A DNA stretch of 64,000 nucleotides, from positions 1-64,000 of the forward strand of contig SUWV01000006.1 in the NCBI GenBank assembly GCA_015061315.1. Direction: 5' to 3'. Under the pieces are notes generated by a model, which searched no databases, was not told where the DNA came from, and saw only the letters and a program-made list of their open reading frames with translations. Source of the stretch: Lentimicrobiaceae bacterium. Its GTDB lineage: Bacteria > Bacteroidota > Bacteroidia > Bacteroidales > F082. Positions within the stretch are counted from its first letter, which is position 1; every line of letters starts with the position of its first letter. Positions 25,674 to 34,756 of the stretch are shown here, piece by piece. Position numbers and translations under genes: made by a program.

Positions 25674-27830
25674 ATGAAAAAACCTTCAGCAAAAATATGT
25701 CCCCGTGAACTCTCAGCTCATGGGGATATTCGTATCGACAATTATTATTGGCTTAACGAACGCGAGAACCCGGAAGTGATAGCTTATCTCGAAGAGGAGA
25801 ACCTCTATCAGGAGACTATGATGAAAGATACCGAGCCTTTACAACAGCAGCTCTATGATGAGATAGTAGGACGCATAAAACAAGACGACGTCTCTTATCC
25901 CGTGAAAAGAAACGGCTACTATTACTACACTCGCTACGAAGAAGGTAAGGAGTATCCCGTCTATTGCAGACGTAAAGATAATATGGAAAACCCTGAGCAG
26001 ATTCTCTTAGATGTCAATGAGATGGCTGTAGGTTATCATTATTATGACATCGGGACTTATTCTGTTAGCCCTGATAATAATATGCTTGCCTATAGCGTCG
26101 ATACGGTGAGCCGCCGGCAGTATGATATTTGGTTTAAAGGGTTAGAGGGGGAAAGGTTTAAAGGGATAGAGGATGAGAGGTGTAAAGGGTTAAAGGATGA
26201 GAGGGTTAAAGGGTTAGAGGGGGAAAGGTTTAAAGGGATAGAGGATGAGAGGTGTAAAGGGTTAAAGGATGAGAGGGTTAAAGGGTTAGAGGGGGAGGTT
26301 ATCAAGAATACTACGGGTAATATGGTGTGGGCTAATGATAACGAGACGGTTTTCTATAGCGTGAAGGATGAGTCGCTGCGTTCGTGTAAGATTATGCGTC
26401 ATAAGTTGAACACTTCTCCTGATGATGACGTGCTTGTCTATTATGAAGAAGATACGGCTTTTAACTGTTTCGTTGGAAAATCTAAGTCGAAGCGTTATAT
26501 CATGATAGTGTCGGAGAGTACGCTCTCTTCGGAAGTACGTTTCGTAGATGCTGACAATCCTGATGGTGAGTTTAAGATTTTTCAGGAACGTCAAGATGAT
26601 ATGCTTTATGGCATTGGTCATTATGAAGATCATTTTTATATCTTGACGAATGCCGATGGCGCTAAGAACTTCAAGGTCATGAAGACTCCCATCGATAAGA
26701 CTGAGAAAGAAAACTGGGTCGAGTTGGTTGCACATTGCGATGATGTCTTGATAGAAGACTTCGATTTGTTCGCTGATTTTCTTGTCATCGAAGAACGTCA
26801 TCAAGGTCTGATAAAGATAAGAGTCATGACATGGGATTTTAAAACCGATTATTATATCGACTTCGGTGAGCCGACCTACACCGCATATTCGGCAGGCTGT
26901 CCCGACTTCGACTCGCATCTGCTTAGATATGGATATAACTCCATGACAACGCCGTCGTCGCTTTATGAATATGATATGATAAAACGTGAGGCAGTCTTGC
27001 TGAAACGTCAGGAGATAGTAGGCGGCTATGAGCCTTCGGATTATGTCACAGAACGTCATTTCGCTCCATCGCACGATGGCGTGATGGTGCCTATTTCTTT
27101 GGTATATAAGAAAGGTATGAAACGCGACGGCAGTAACCCTTTGGTGCTTTATGGCTACGGCTCGTATGGCAGCAGCATGGACGCCTATTTCTCATCGGCG
27201 CGTTTGAGCTTGTTAGACAGAGGCTTCGTATGGGCGATAGCGCATATCAGAGGAGGCGAGGAGTTAGGACGACAATGGTATGAAGACGGCAAGCTGCTGA
27301 AGAAGAAAAATACCTTCTTGGATTTTATATATTGCGGTAAGTATCTCGTGAACGAAGGCTTTACGAATCATGATAAGATGTTCGCGATGGGTGGCAGCGC
27401 GGGAGGCTTGCTCGTGGGAGCTGTCGCTAATATGGCGCCAGAGATGTGGCGTGGCATCATAGCGCAGGTGCCTTTCGTCGATGTGGTGACGACGATGCTC
27501 GATGAGACGATACCGCTAACCACAGGAGAATATGACGAATGGGGAAATCCTAATGTTAAAGAATATTATGATTATATGAAGTCATATTCGCCTTACGATA
27601 ATGTGGAACGTAAAGACTATCCCGCAATGTTGGTCACGACAGGCTTGCACGACAGTCAGGTGCAATATTGGGAACCAGCGAAATGGGTGGCTAAATTACG
27701 CGAACTTAAAACCGACGACAATCCGTTATATCTTAAGACTAATATGGACTTCGGTCACGGCGGAGCATCAGGACGCTTCGAAGGAATAAAAGAGATTGCT
27801 TTGGAATATGCGTTTCTCTTGAGTCTCTGA
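25674..27830 (+). CDS. S9A prolyl-oligopeptidase family, oligopeptidase B-like
   Basis: A 718-aa protein. An N-terminal seven-bladed propeller (about 60-400) is followed by an alpha/beta-hydrolase domain (about 430-718). The catalytic triad is visible: Ser575 in MGGSAGG, Asp660 in GLHDSQVQY, His695 in DFGHGGASGRF. It should cleave short peptides after basic residues. There is no signal peptide, so it is cytoplasmic or periplasmic by another route. Residues about 155-209 are a low-complexity insert encoded by an 8-bp repeat (separate feature) within the propeller, just before the conserved NTTGNMVWANDN. The gene is cotranscribed with the TonB receptor. Confidence 0.92.
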   Translation: MKKPSAKICPRELSAHGDIRIDNYYWLNERENPEVIAYLEEENLYQETMMKDTEPLQQQLYDEIVGRIKQDDVSYPVKRNGYYYYTRYEEGKEYPVYCRRKDNMENPEQILLDVNEMAVGYHYYDIGTYSVSPDNNMLAYSVDTVSRRQYDIWFKGLEGERFKGIEDERCKGLKDERVKGLEGERFKGIEDERCKGLKDERVKGLEGEVIKNTTGNMVWANDNETVFYSVKDESLRSCKIMRHKLNTSPDDDVLVYYEEDTAFNCFVGKSKSKRYIMIVSESTLSSEVRFVDADNPDGEFKIFQERQDDMLYGIGHYEDHFYILTNADGAKNFKVMKTPIDKTEKENWVELVAHCDDVLIEDFDLFADFLVIEERHQGLIKIRVMTWDFKTDYYIDFGEPTYTAYSAGCPDFDSHLLRYGYNSMTTPSSLYEYDMIKREAVLLKRQEIVGGYEPSDYVTERHFAPSHDGVMVPISLVYKKGMKRDGSNPLVLYGYGSYGSSMDAYFSSARLSLLDRGFVWAIAHIRGGEELGRQWYEDGKLLKKKNTFLDFIYCGKYLVNEGFTNHDKMFAMGGSAGGLLVGAVANMAPEMWRGIIAQVPFVDVVTTMLDETIPLTTGEYDEWGNPNVKEYYDYMKSYSPYDNVERKDYPAMLVTTGLHDSQVQYWEPAKWVAKLRELKTDDNPLYLKTNMDFGHGGASGRFEGIKEIALEYAFLLSL
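26136..26300 (+). repeat. In-frame 8-bp array inside the S9 peptidase gene
   Basis: The 8-bp words aaagggtt, agaggggg, aaaggttt, aaagggat, agaggatg, agaggtgt combine into 24-bp units. A 72-bp higher-order unit starts at 26136 and repeats exactly at 26208; a partial third copy starts at 26280. It encodes Lys/Glu/Gly-rich octapeptides such as FKGLEGER. The frame is preserved because three 8-mers equal eight codons. Confidence 0.95.
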
Positions 27831-27975
27831 GTCACTGAGTCACCGAGTCACAGAGTCGATAAGTTTGATTATTGTTAAAAAAAATCTGTAGACTGTAGAC
27901 AGTAGTCTGTAGACTTTTATTATATTTGCATAAACAAACTTATTGACTTATTGTCATATAGGCTTATAGACTTAA
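27824..27975. repeat. Trailer and leader arrays between the S9 peptidase and amylase genes
   Basis: A gagtcacc/gagtcact 8-bp array (27824-27857) begins inside the stop region. Then come a 7-bp ctgtaga array (27885-27916), a -7 box TATATTTG (27921-27928), and a leader array (cttattga-cttattgt...cttatagactt) up to the ATG at 27980. Confidence 0.8.
27921..27928 (+). promoter_or_regulatory. -7 box for the amylase/branching-enzyme operon
   Basis: TATATTTG, immediately after a 7-bp ctgtaga array, 51 nt before the ATG. No -33 TTTG at the right spacing. Confidence 0.55.
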
Positions 27976-27979
27976 AATC

Positions 27980-29710
27980 ATGAATATATATCAGCTTTTT
28001 GTCAGGACTTTTGGGAATAAAAATATAAATCCTCTTTTCGACGGAGATAAGTCGCAGAATGCTTGTGGCACCTTTGCTAATATCAACGACAATGCCTTGG
28101 AAGCTTTGAGGTCGTTGGGAATTACGCATATCTGGCTCACTGGCGTGATACGACATTCGAGCATGACGGCATATCCCGACTTGGGAATTAAGGCTACTAA
28201 TCCGCTCATCACAAAAGGTAAAGCTGGCTCTCCTTATTCCATAATGGATTATTACGACATCGACCCTGACTTGGCTGTCAATCCTCAGAATAGAATGGAG
28301 GAGTTTGAAGAGACATTGCGACGTATTCATGACAAAGGTTTTAAGGTGATAATAGACTTCATTCCTAACCATCTCGCTCGAGAATATAAGTCGTTGTGCA
28401 GGCCTTACGATGTGGAAGAGTTCGGTGAATACGATAATAAAAACCTCAGCTTCGATAAAGATAATAATTTCTATTACTGTCCTGGTCAGGAGTTTGGAGT
28501 CTACGGTCTACAGTCTACGGTCTACAGTCAAGAGTCAAAAGTTACGAGTACTTATTATGAGTTCCCTGCTAAGGCTTCGGGTAATGACGTCTTTTCTCCT
28601 AATCCTTCGGTGAACGATTGGTATGATGCTGTGAAGCTGAATTATGGTGTCGACTATCAGAATAATCATGCTAAACATTTCGATACGATACCGAATACTT
28701 GGTATAAGATGTTGAATATCTTACGTTATTGGTGTGAGAAAGGTGTCGATGGTTTTCGTGTCGATATGGCTGAGATGGTGCCTGTGGAGTTTTGGCGTTG
28801 GTCGATAAATGAGTTGAGAGAGACTCATGATGCCATCATGATAGCGGAGATATATCAGCCTCATCTGTATAAAGATTATGTCGGTGCTGGCTTTGATTAT
28901 CTTTATGATAAGGTCGGGCTTTACAATACCTTGGAGAATATCTATCGTTATGGACAGCGTGCCGAGACTGTCACCAATGTGTGGAACAGCCTTCAGGGTC
29001 TCGGCGATGTGATGCTGCGTTTCATGGAAAATCACGATGAGGTGCGTCTCGCGTCGAGGCATTTTGTCGGCGACGCTTTCAAGGCGATGCCTGCCGTCGT
29101 GATGTCGATGCTGATGAACAGAGGACCTTTTATGATTTATAACGGACAAGAGAGCGGCGAGGACGCGGATGGTGCTGTGGGCTTCAGCGGCGACGACGGT
29201 CGTACCTCCATCTTCGACTATGCGGTGATGCCTCGACATCAGAAATGGATGTCGGACGGTAAGTTCGATGGCAGCGACTTCTCCGATGAACAAAGAAAAT
29301 TGTATGAGCTTTATAAGAAACTGCTTAACTTCCGTCTCACCAACGACGCCATTAATAAAGGTGCATTCTACGACTTGATGTGGGTCAATCCTTGGTATTC
29401 TAACTTCGACCCTCAGTATGTCTACGCCTTCCTTCGTTATCATAATGAAGAACGACTGCTCATAGTCGTCAATTTCAACTTGAATGAGAGTCGTTACTGT
29501 GAGGTGAAGATACCGCAAGATGCTTTGGAGTATATGAGACTACAAGTCAACGAGTCAACGAGTCAACAGGTCGATAAGTTAGGGTTAGAATTGAATTATG
29601 CGACCGATGTTATGACGGGAGATAAGATAGAATATAATTTAAACGAAGTCAGCAGTCGTGGCATCGCGATGAGCATAGACGCTGCTGGATTTAAAATTAT
29701 TAAGTTATGA
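27980..29710 (+). CDS. GH13 alpha-amylase family glycoside hydrolase
   Basis: A 576-aa protein, a cytoplasmic-type (no signal peptide) alpha-amylase-fold enzyme acting on alpha-1,4-glucans. The conserved regions carry the nucleophile Asp262 (DGFRVDMAEM), the acid/base Glu290 (IMIAEIYQP) and the transition-state Asp353 (MENHDEVR), with IIDFIPNHLA as region I. Two places hold in-frame repeat sequence: about 173-188 in domain B, and about 520-533 in the C-terminal beta domain. It overlaps the branching enzyme gene by 4 nt, so both probably serve storage-glycogen turnover. The precise substrate is not determined. Confidence 0.9.
   Translation: MNIYQLFVRTFGNKNINPLFDGDKSQNACGTFANINDNALEALRSLGITHIWLTGVIRHSSMTAYPDLGIKATNPLITKGKAGSPYSIMDYYDIDPDLAVNPQNRMEEFEETLRRIHDKGFKVIIDFIPNHLAREYKSLCRPYDVEEFGEYDNKNLSFDKDNNFYYCPGQEFGVYGLQSTVYSQESKVTSTYYEFPAKASGNDVFSPNPSVNDWYDAVKLNYGVDYQNNHAKHFDTIPNTWYKMLNILRYWCEKGVDGFRVDMAEMVPVEFWRWSINELRETHDAIMIAEIYQPHLYKDYVGAGFDYLYDKVGLYNTLENIYRYGQRAETVTNVWNSLQGLGDVMLRFMENHDEVRLASRHFVGDAFKAMPAVVMSMLMNRGPFMIYNGQESGEDADGAVGFSGDDGRTSIFDYAVMPRHQKWMSDGKFDGSDFSDEQRKLYELYKKLLNFRLTNDAINKGAFYDLMWVNPWYSNFDPQYVYAFLRYHNEERLLIVVNFNLNESRYCEVKIPQDALEYMRLQVNESTSQQVDKLGLELNYATDVMTGDKIEYNLNEVSSRGIAMSIDAAGFKIIKL
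28498..28543 (+). repeat. In-frame 7-bp array inside the amylase gene (site 1)
   Basis: gtctacg, gtctaca, gtctacg, gtctaca, gtcaaga, gtcaaaa: the same word family as the intergenic array at 42836-42914. It encodes a short Ser/Val/Tyr/Gln stretch where relatives have an unrelated domain-B loop. Confidence 0.85.
29537..29578 (+). repeat. In-frame 8-bp array inside the amylase gene (site 2)
   Basis: actacaag-tcaacgag-tcaacgag-tcaacagg-tcgataag, the commonest intergenic word family in this window, read as LQVNESTSQQVDK in the C-terminal domain. Confidence 0.85.
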
Positions 29711-31767
29711 TGAAATTAGTAGAAAACGATACATGGTTAGAGCCTGTGGCAGAAGCGGTTCAGGCGCGTTATGACAGATATGAGTCGCTGTTAAAATATA
29801 TTAACATGCGCTACGGAAGTCTGAAGTCGTTTGCTTCGGCTCACGAGTTTTTTGGTTTTACCTACGATGAAGTCAGGCGAGGCTGGTGGTATAGAGAATG
29901 GGCTCCGGCGGCGCATTATCTTTCTTTGTTCGGTGACTTCAACAACTGGGACAGGTACGCCAATCCTCTTGAAAGAGAAGATGACGGAGTGTGGAGTATC
30001 TTCCTTCCCGATGCTCAATATAAAAATAAATTAACACAAGGAAGCCTGCTGAAAGTCTTGGTGCAGTCGAGCATAGGGGAACAAGAACGCATACCGGTTT
30101 ATATCAACAGAGTGCTTCAGAACGAAGATAATAAAGACTTCGCGGCGCAGTTTTGGGATTTAAGTCACCGAGTCACCGAGTCACCGAGACACCGAGTCAA
30201 CAAGTCAACAAGCCCTGAAGGGGCGTTAGATGATAGGCAGGAGGCAAAGCCCCTGTACTCGAATCCGTTGTTTATTTATGAGTGTCATATAGGAATGGCG
30301 CAGGAGAGGGAAGGTGTTGGGACGTATAAGGAATTTAAGGAAAATATATTGCCGAGAATCAAGGATTTAGGTTATAACGCGATACAGCTGATGGCTATCG
30401 CTGAGCATCCTTATTACGGTTCTTTCGGCTATCATGTCTCGAATTTCTTTGCTGCGAGCTCGCGTTTCGGTACGCCAGAGGATCTGAAAGATCTGATAGA
30501 TACAGCTCACGAGATGGGAATGAAAGTCATTATGGATTTGGTGCATTCTCATACTGTTAAAAATACTTACGAAGGATTGAACCTTTTCGATGGAACAGAA
30601 GATCAATATCTTGTGGGAGGTCACGCTGGCTATCATCAGCAGTGGGATTCAAAATTATTTAATTACGGTAAGATTGAGACCTTACGATTTTTACTTTCTA
30701 ACGTGAGATATTGGTTGGAAGAATATCATTTCGACGGATTTAGATTCGATGGCGTGACTTCTATGTTGTATCATCATCATGGGATAGGAGTGGAGTTCGG
30801 TAAGCAGGAAGATTATTTCGGTGATGGTGTCAATGATGCTGCGGTGACATATCTTCAACTTGCTAACACCTTGATACATCAGCTTAATGAAGAGAATATT
30901 ACCATCGCTGAAGACGTCAGTGGCATGCCTGGAATATGCGCTCCTATCGAGGACGGCGGCATAGGCTTCGACTATCGTCTCGGTATGGGTTTGCCTGACT
31001 TCTGGATTAAGATTTTGAAAGACCAACGTGACGAGGACTGGAATATGCACGAGTTCTTCTTCACCATGACGAACAGATTATATAATGTGAAGACGATTGC
31101 ATACGCCGAGTCGCACGATCAGGCTTTGGTGGGCGACAAGACTATAGCATTCAGGCTGATGGATAAGGAGATGTATACCTCGATGTCGAAGTTCACACCT
31201 AATATGATAGTCGACAGAGGCATCGCCTTGCATAAGATGATACGTCTTTTCACTATCAGTCTCGGCGGTGATGCTTGGTTGAATTTCATGGGAAATGAGT
31301 TCGGTCATCCAGAGTGGATCGACTTTCCGCGATTGGATAACGAGTGGAGTTATAAGTACGCACGCCGTCAGTGGTCGTTGGTAGATAATAAGGATTTGAA
31401 ATATTATTATCTTAATGAATTTGATAAGGAGATGTTAAGATTTATTAAGGAAAATGATATTATGAATGCGGAGCCGGCTTGGCTGATGAACGCCGACGAA
31501 GAACATAAGACGATAGTATTTGAAAGAAACAATATGATATTTGTCTTCAATTGGGGCAATGAGTCGATGCCGGATTATGAGATAAACGTCAAAAACACAG
31601 GCGACTATAAGATAGTGTTTAGCAGTGATGACAGCCGTTTCGGAGGTTTCGACAATATAGATAAGAGAGTGATATTCCCTTCGGAGAAGAGAGGCGATAA
31701 TGTATATATGAAGATATATAATGTAAGTAGGACGGCGGTGGTTTATCAATGTACAATGAACAATTAA
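29707..31767 (+). CDS. glgB: 1,4-alpha-glucan branching enzyme, GH13
   Basis: A 686-aa protein that introduces alpha-1,6 branches into glycogen. An N-terminal CBM48 domain (about 45-140, WWYREWAPAAHYLSLFGDFN) precedes the catalytic barrel and an all-beta C-terminal domain. The catalytic residues are Asp348 (GFRFDGVTSM), Glu402 (TIAEDVSGMP) and Asp471 (AESHDQALVG). The sequence resembles the eukaryotic-like branch of branching enzymes common in Bacteroidota. Residues about 153-184, between CBM48 and the barrel, come from in-frame repeat DNA. ATG at 29707 overlaps the amylase stop (ATGA); the ATG at 29710 is equally possible. Confidence 0.93.
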   Translation: MMKLVENDTWLEPVAEAVQARYDRYESLLKYINMRYGSLKSFASAHEFFGFTYDEVRRGWWYREWAPAAHYLSLFGDFNNWDRYANPLEREDDGVWSIFLPDAQYKNKLTQGSLLKVLVQSSIGEQERIPVYINRVLQNEDNKDFAAQFWDLSHRVTESPRHRVNKSTSPEGALDDRQEAKPLYSNPLFIYECHIGMAQEREGVGTYKEFKENILPRIKDLGYNAIQLMAIAEHPYYGSFGYHVSNFFAASSRFGTPEDLKDLIDTAHEMGMKVIMDLVHSHTVKNTYEGLNLFDGTEDQYLVGGHAGYHQQWDSKLFNYGKIETLRFLLSNVRYWLEEYHFDGFRFDGVTSMLYHHHGIGVEFGKQEDYFGDGVNDAAVTYLQLANTLIHQLNEENITIAEDVSGMPGICAPIEDGGIGFDYRLGMGLPDFWIKILKDQRDEDWNMHEFFFTMTNRLYNVKTIAYAESHDQALVGDKTIAFRLMDKEMYTSMSKFTPNMIVDRGIALHKMIRLFTISLGGDAWLNFMGNEFGHPEWIDFPRLDNEWSYKYARRQWSLVDNKDLKYYYLNEFDKEMLRFIKENDIMNAEPAWLMNADEEHKTIVFERNNMIFVFNWGNESMPDYEINVKNTGDYKIVFSSDDSRFGGFDNIDKRVIFPSEKRGDNVYMKIYNVSRTAVVYQCTMNN
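30162..30256 (+). repeat. In-frame 8-bp array plus family C element inside glgB
   Basis: aagtcacc-gagtcacc words run to 30210, then a family C element (AGCCCTGAAGGGGCG through GGCAGGAGGCAAAGCCCCTG, 30211-30256). Together they encode about 32 residues of linker. This is the same array-then-family-C order seen in intergenic blocks. Confidence 0.92.
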
Positions 31768-32060
31768 CAATTGACAATTAACAATTGATAATGTGAGTCC
31801 CGTTAGGGACGACAGAATATAGGCAGGTATGAAGAGCGTAGCTCGGAATGCCTGCCTAAAAATATATTTATAGTGGACACATTCGATGTGTCCGTACAAA
31901 TTTTATTATATTAGCGACCAATGCGTTAGGGATTGGAGCGGCATCCTTTGGGAGCGTAGTTTACGGAGCGAGCAAAGATATAGCGGAAAGCCCGACGGCG
32001 TAGCCGGAACGCACAAATCAATTAACAATTGACAGTTAACAGTTAACAATTAACAGTTGG
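31757..32060. repeat. Composite repeat block after glgB
   Basis: An AACAATT array (31757-31790), family C (31796-31858), a GGACACATTCGATGTGTCC palindrome (31874-31892), family D (31923-32012) and a second AACAATT/AACAGTT array (32017-32058). The rest of the gene-free stretch to 32208 is AT-rich leader with a -7 box. Confidence 0.85.
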
Positions 32061-32173
32061 CGATATTTATAATTTGTGATGAAGATTTTGGGAGGATGAT
32101 TGAGGGGTGAGATTGTCGATTTTAGTCATTAAAAAAAAGTTGAAAAAGTTTTACGGAAGATATAATTTTTCAT

Positions 32174-32181
32174 TATCTTTG
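32174..32181 (+). promoter_or_regulatory. -7 box for the zapB-like/zapA/6S/rny region
   Basis: TATCTTTG 28 nt before the ATG of the coiled-coil gene. Upstream DNA is AT-rich with TTG at 32140, too far for an ideal -33 element. Confidence 0.6.
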
Positions 32182-32208
32182 TAGCAAATTCTGAAGAATA
32201 CTATTAAG

Positions 32209-32502
32209 ATGGCTGATTTAAGTGTAACACTTTCGGAAATAGAGGTTAAGATAAGAAAGCTCATTGCGCTAAAGAATCAGCTTGAGGAAGAAAATGGTAG
32301 ACTTATTCGAAGCAATGAGGATCTTCAAGTGGAAGTAGAGATGCTTATGGCGGAGAATGCGGAATTGAAGGAAAAAATAAATAAATTAGTTATTATTAAC
32401 GTTCTCGATAACGAAAAAGAGGTAGGAGAAAGTAGGCAGTTAATAAAGGCACTCGTCAAAGAGATTGACAATTGTGTTGCGATGTTGAATGCAGAACAGT
32501 AA
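32209..32502 (+). CDS. Small coiled-coil protein (ZapB-like) upstream of zapA
   Basis: A 97-aa protein, heptad-rich coiled coil from about residue 5 to 65 (LKEKINKLV and similar), then a helical tail. No signal peptide. The gene is 18 nt upstream of zapA, an arrangement common in Bacteroidota. It may be a functional analogue of ZapB, the coiled-coil partner of ZapA at the division ring, but the sequence is too simple to prove homology. A -7 box precedes it, so it probably starts the operon. Confidence 0.75.
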   Translation: MADLSVTLSEIEVKIRKLIALKNQLEEENGRLIRSNEDLQVEVEMLMAENAELKEKINKLVIINVLDNEKEVGESRQLIKALVKEIDNCVAMLNAEQ

Positions 32503-32520
32503 TATATAGGTCGTACGAAG

Positions 32521-32820
32521 ATGAGCGGAACAGACGAAATAAAGATTAATGTTGTCATTGCTGAGCGTAGTTATCGTATGACTATAAATAAAGCTGATGA
32601 GGCAAAGGTTTTGAAGGCGGCGGAGATGTTGAACGATAGGATAAAGTCGTACAAGCAGACGTATGATTATAGAGATTATCAGGATTTGTTATCAATGTTA
32701 TGTTTGCAGTTGGCGACGCTTAATGTAAAATACGAATCTGATGCGGCTTATAAAGACCAGCGTATGGAGCAGAAACTCGATGAGTTAAGTACTTTATTAA
32801 GTGAGAATATAAATTCTTGA
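32521..32820 (+). CDS. zapA: Cell division protein ZapA
   Basis: A 99-aa protein with the ZapA pattern: an N-terminal beta part (KINVVIAERSYRMTINKADEAKVLKAAEM) and a C-terminal helix that forms antiparallel tetramers. It binds FtsZ and stabilises the Z ring. Normal length. The 6S RNA gene follows directly, the same zapA-ssrS neighbourhood known from proteobacteria. Confidence 0.9.
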   Translation: MSGTDEIKINVVIAERSYRMTINKADEAKVLKAAEMLNDRIKSYKQTYDYRDYQDLLSMLCLQLATLNVKYESDAAYKDQRMEQKLDELSTLLSENINS

Positions 32821-32846
32821 TGTTCTTAAAGTTCTTTGAAAGATTT

Positions 32847-33033
32847 ATCTGTCTGTTCGTCGCATGATGTAAACCTAACATTTATAACAATAATTCCCGG
32901 TTGACTCATGGGTACAAAAACAGGCCTCAACCTGCGAAGGTGCTTTAACGCCAGTGGACGTTTGCGTATCGTGGCAGCCATAAACGTGACTTCTGGGGTT
33001 TACTATTATCCCATTGAGCAGACAGATTTTTTT
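32847..33033 (+). ncRNA. ssrS: 6S RNA
   Basis: About 180 nt. The ends pair: ATCTGTCTGTTC (32847-32858) with GAGCAGACAGAT (33016-33027), then GTAAACC (32869-32875) with GGTTTAC; a large internal region follows, and a T run begins at 33027. Size, long rod-like pairing, and position between zapA and rny fit 6S RNA, which mimics an open promoter and holds housekeeping RNA polymerase in stationary phase. The inner segment (GGTTGACTCATGGG, GCGTATCGTGGCAGCC) looks like the Bacteroidota form as I remember it. No coding frame covers the interval. Confidence 0.8.
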
Positions 33034-33073
33034 CTCTATTTCGTGATTCGAGATAATTAATCGAATTAAAAAA

Positions 33074-34645
33074 ATGATTTTATTAGCATTAAATCACACC
33101 GTGGCTTACGTTCTCTTCGGAGTCGTAGCTCTCCTCGTAGGTGCCGGTATTGGCGTCCTCCTATCTTCAACAGTGATGCGTAATGCGCTCACAAAAAAAA
33201 GCGTTCAATTATTAGAAGAGGCTAAAGAAAAAGCTGAAGTCGTCAAGAAAGACAAGATACTTCAGGCTAAAGAGAAATTCTTACAGATGAAAGCCGACTA
33301 CGAAAAAGAGACCAACGAACGCAAACGTGAAATCCAGAAATTAGAATCTAAAGTACAGCAGCAACAACAGCAGGCTAACCAACGCGATGAGGAAATCCGT
33401 AAGAGAGCCAACGAAGTCAAGAGCCAACAACAAAGCGTAGCTGCTCAACAAGAAAACATCAACAAACGTCAAGCTGAATTGGATAAGATCCAAGATGAGC
33501 AGAAGAAAATGTTAGAGACTATCTCTGGTCTCTCTGCATCGGAAGCTAAAGAACAGCTTAAAGAGATGATGAAAGATGAAGCCATCGCTGAAGCTATGGT
33601 GATATCAAGAGACATAGTGGAAGAAGCTAAGATGTCGGCAAACCAAGAAGCAAAGAAGATTATCCTTGAGACTATTCAACGTACAGCAGCTGAACACGCT
33701 ATCGAAAATACAGTGTCGGTATTTAACATTGAAAACGATGAGATCAAAGGTCGTATCATCGGTCGTGAGGGTAGAAACATACGCGCTTTGGAAGCTCTCA
33801 CCGGCGTGGAGATCATTATCGATGACAGCCCTGACGCTATCTTACTTTCTGGCTTCGACCCAATCCGTCGTGAGGTAGCTCGTCTTTCATTGCAGAAACT
33901 CGTCACCGACGGTCGTATCCACCCAGCTCGTATAGAAGAAGTGGTTAAGAAAGTAGAGAAACAGGTAGAACAAGAAATCATAGAGACAGGTAAACGTACT
34001 GTCATCGACCTTGGTATCCATAACCTAAGTTCAGAACTTATCAAGATGATAGGTCGTATGAAATATCGTTCTTCATACGGACAGAATTTGTTACAACACT
34101 CTATCGAAGTGGCTAAGCTCAGTTCTTCAATGGCGGCAGAACTCGGTCTTAATCCAAAGACAGCCAAACGTGCTGGTCTGCTCCACGACATCGGTAAGGT
34201 GGCAGAGAATGAGGAAGAACTTCCACACGCAATACTCGGTATGAAGACCGCTGAAAAATATAAGGAGAAACCAGACGTATGTAATGCTATCGGTGCTCAC
34301 CACGATGAGATTGAGATGGAGACATTGATCGCTCCTATAGTTCAGGTGTGTGACGCTATCTCTGGCGCACGTCCTGGTGCTCGCCGCGAAGTCGTTGAGG
34401 CTTATATCCAACGTCTCAACAAACTTGAAGAAATGGCGATGTCGTTCCCAGGTGTTGTCAAGACATACGCTATCCAGGCAGGTCGCGAATTGAGAGTGAT
34501 AGTGGCAGCCGACAAAGTGAGCGACACTGACGCCGACCGCATCTCATTCGACCTCTCGAAACAGATCCAGACAGAGATGACATATCCAGGTCAGATTAAG
34601 ATTACTGTCATCAGAGAGACGAGAGCTGTGAGTTTCGCTAAATAA
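33074..34645 (+). CDS. rny: Ribonuclease Y
   Basis: A 523-aa endoribonuclease that starts mRNA decay at the membrane. An N-terminal membrane helix (about 8-30) is followed by a long coiled coil (about 40-200, Gln/Lys/Glu-rich). A KH domain (about 215-275, [21 protein letters not shown]) precedes an HD domain (about 335-430) with LLHDIGKV, in which His-Asp bind metal. Normal length and motifs. It follows the 6S RNA gene and ends at a strong terminator. Confidence 0.96.
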   Translation: MILLALNHTVAYVLFGVVALLVGAGIGVLLSSTVMRNALTKKSVQLLEEAKEKAEVVKKDKILQAKEKFLQMKADYEKETNERKREIQKLESKVQQQQQQANQRDEEIRKRANEVKSQQQSVAAQQENINKRQAELDKIQDEQKKMLETISGLSASEAKEQLKEMMKDEAIAEAMVISRDIVEEAKMSANQEAKKIILETIQRTAAEHAIENTVSVFNIENDEIKGRIIGREGRNIRALEALTGVEIIIDDSPDAILLSGFDPIRREVARLSLQKLVTDGRIHPARIEEVVKKVEKQVEQEIIETGKRTVIDLGIHNLSSELIKMIGRMKYRSSYGQNLLQHSIEVAKLSSSMAAELGLNPKTAKRAGLLHDIGKVAENEEELPHAILGMKTAEKYKEKPDVCNAIGAHHDEIEMETLIAPIVQVCDAISGARPGARREVVEAYIQRLNKLEEMAMSFPGVVKTYAIQAGRELRVIVAADKVSDTDADRISFDLSKQIQTEMTYPGQIKITVIRETRAVSFAK

Positions 34646-34720
34646 GTCCGCTAAATTCGCGAAATAGCGCGAAAAAAAGTGGTCCGCGAAACTACGCTAA
34701 AGAACACGAAATAATTATTG

Positions 34721-34754
34721 AAGACGTCACTTTAAAAGGTGGCGTCTTTTTTTT
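34721..34754 (+). terminator. Terminator of rny
   Basis: AAGACGTCAC pairs with GTGGCGTCTT (one G-T pair), 8-nt loop, followed by a T run to 34754. Confidence 0.9.
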
Positions 34755-34756
34755 GT

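Noticed and set aside
26090-26305. Minus-strand frame of Leu/Ser/Pro repeats
   Set aside because: Antisense of the 8-bp array in the S9 peptidase; all frames of the array are open.
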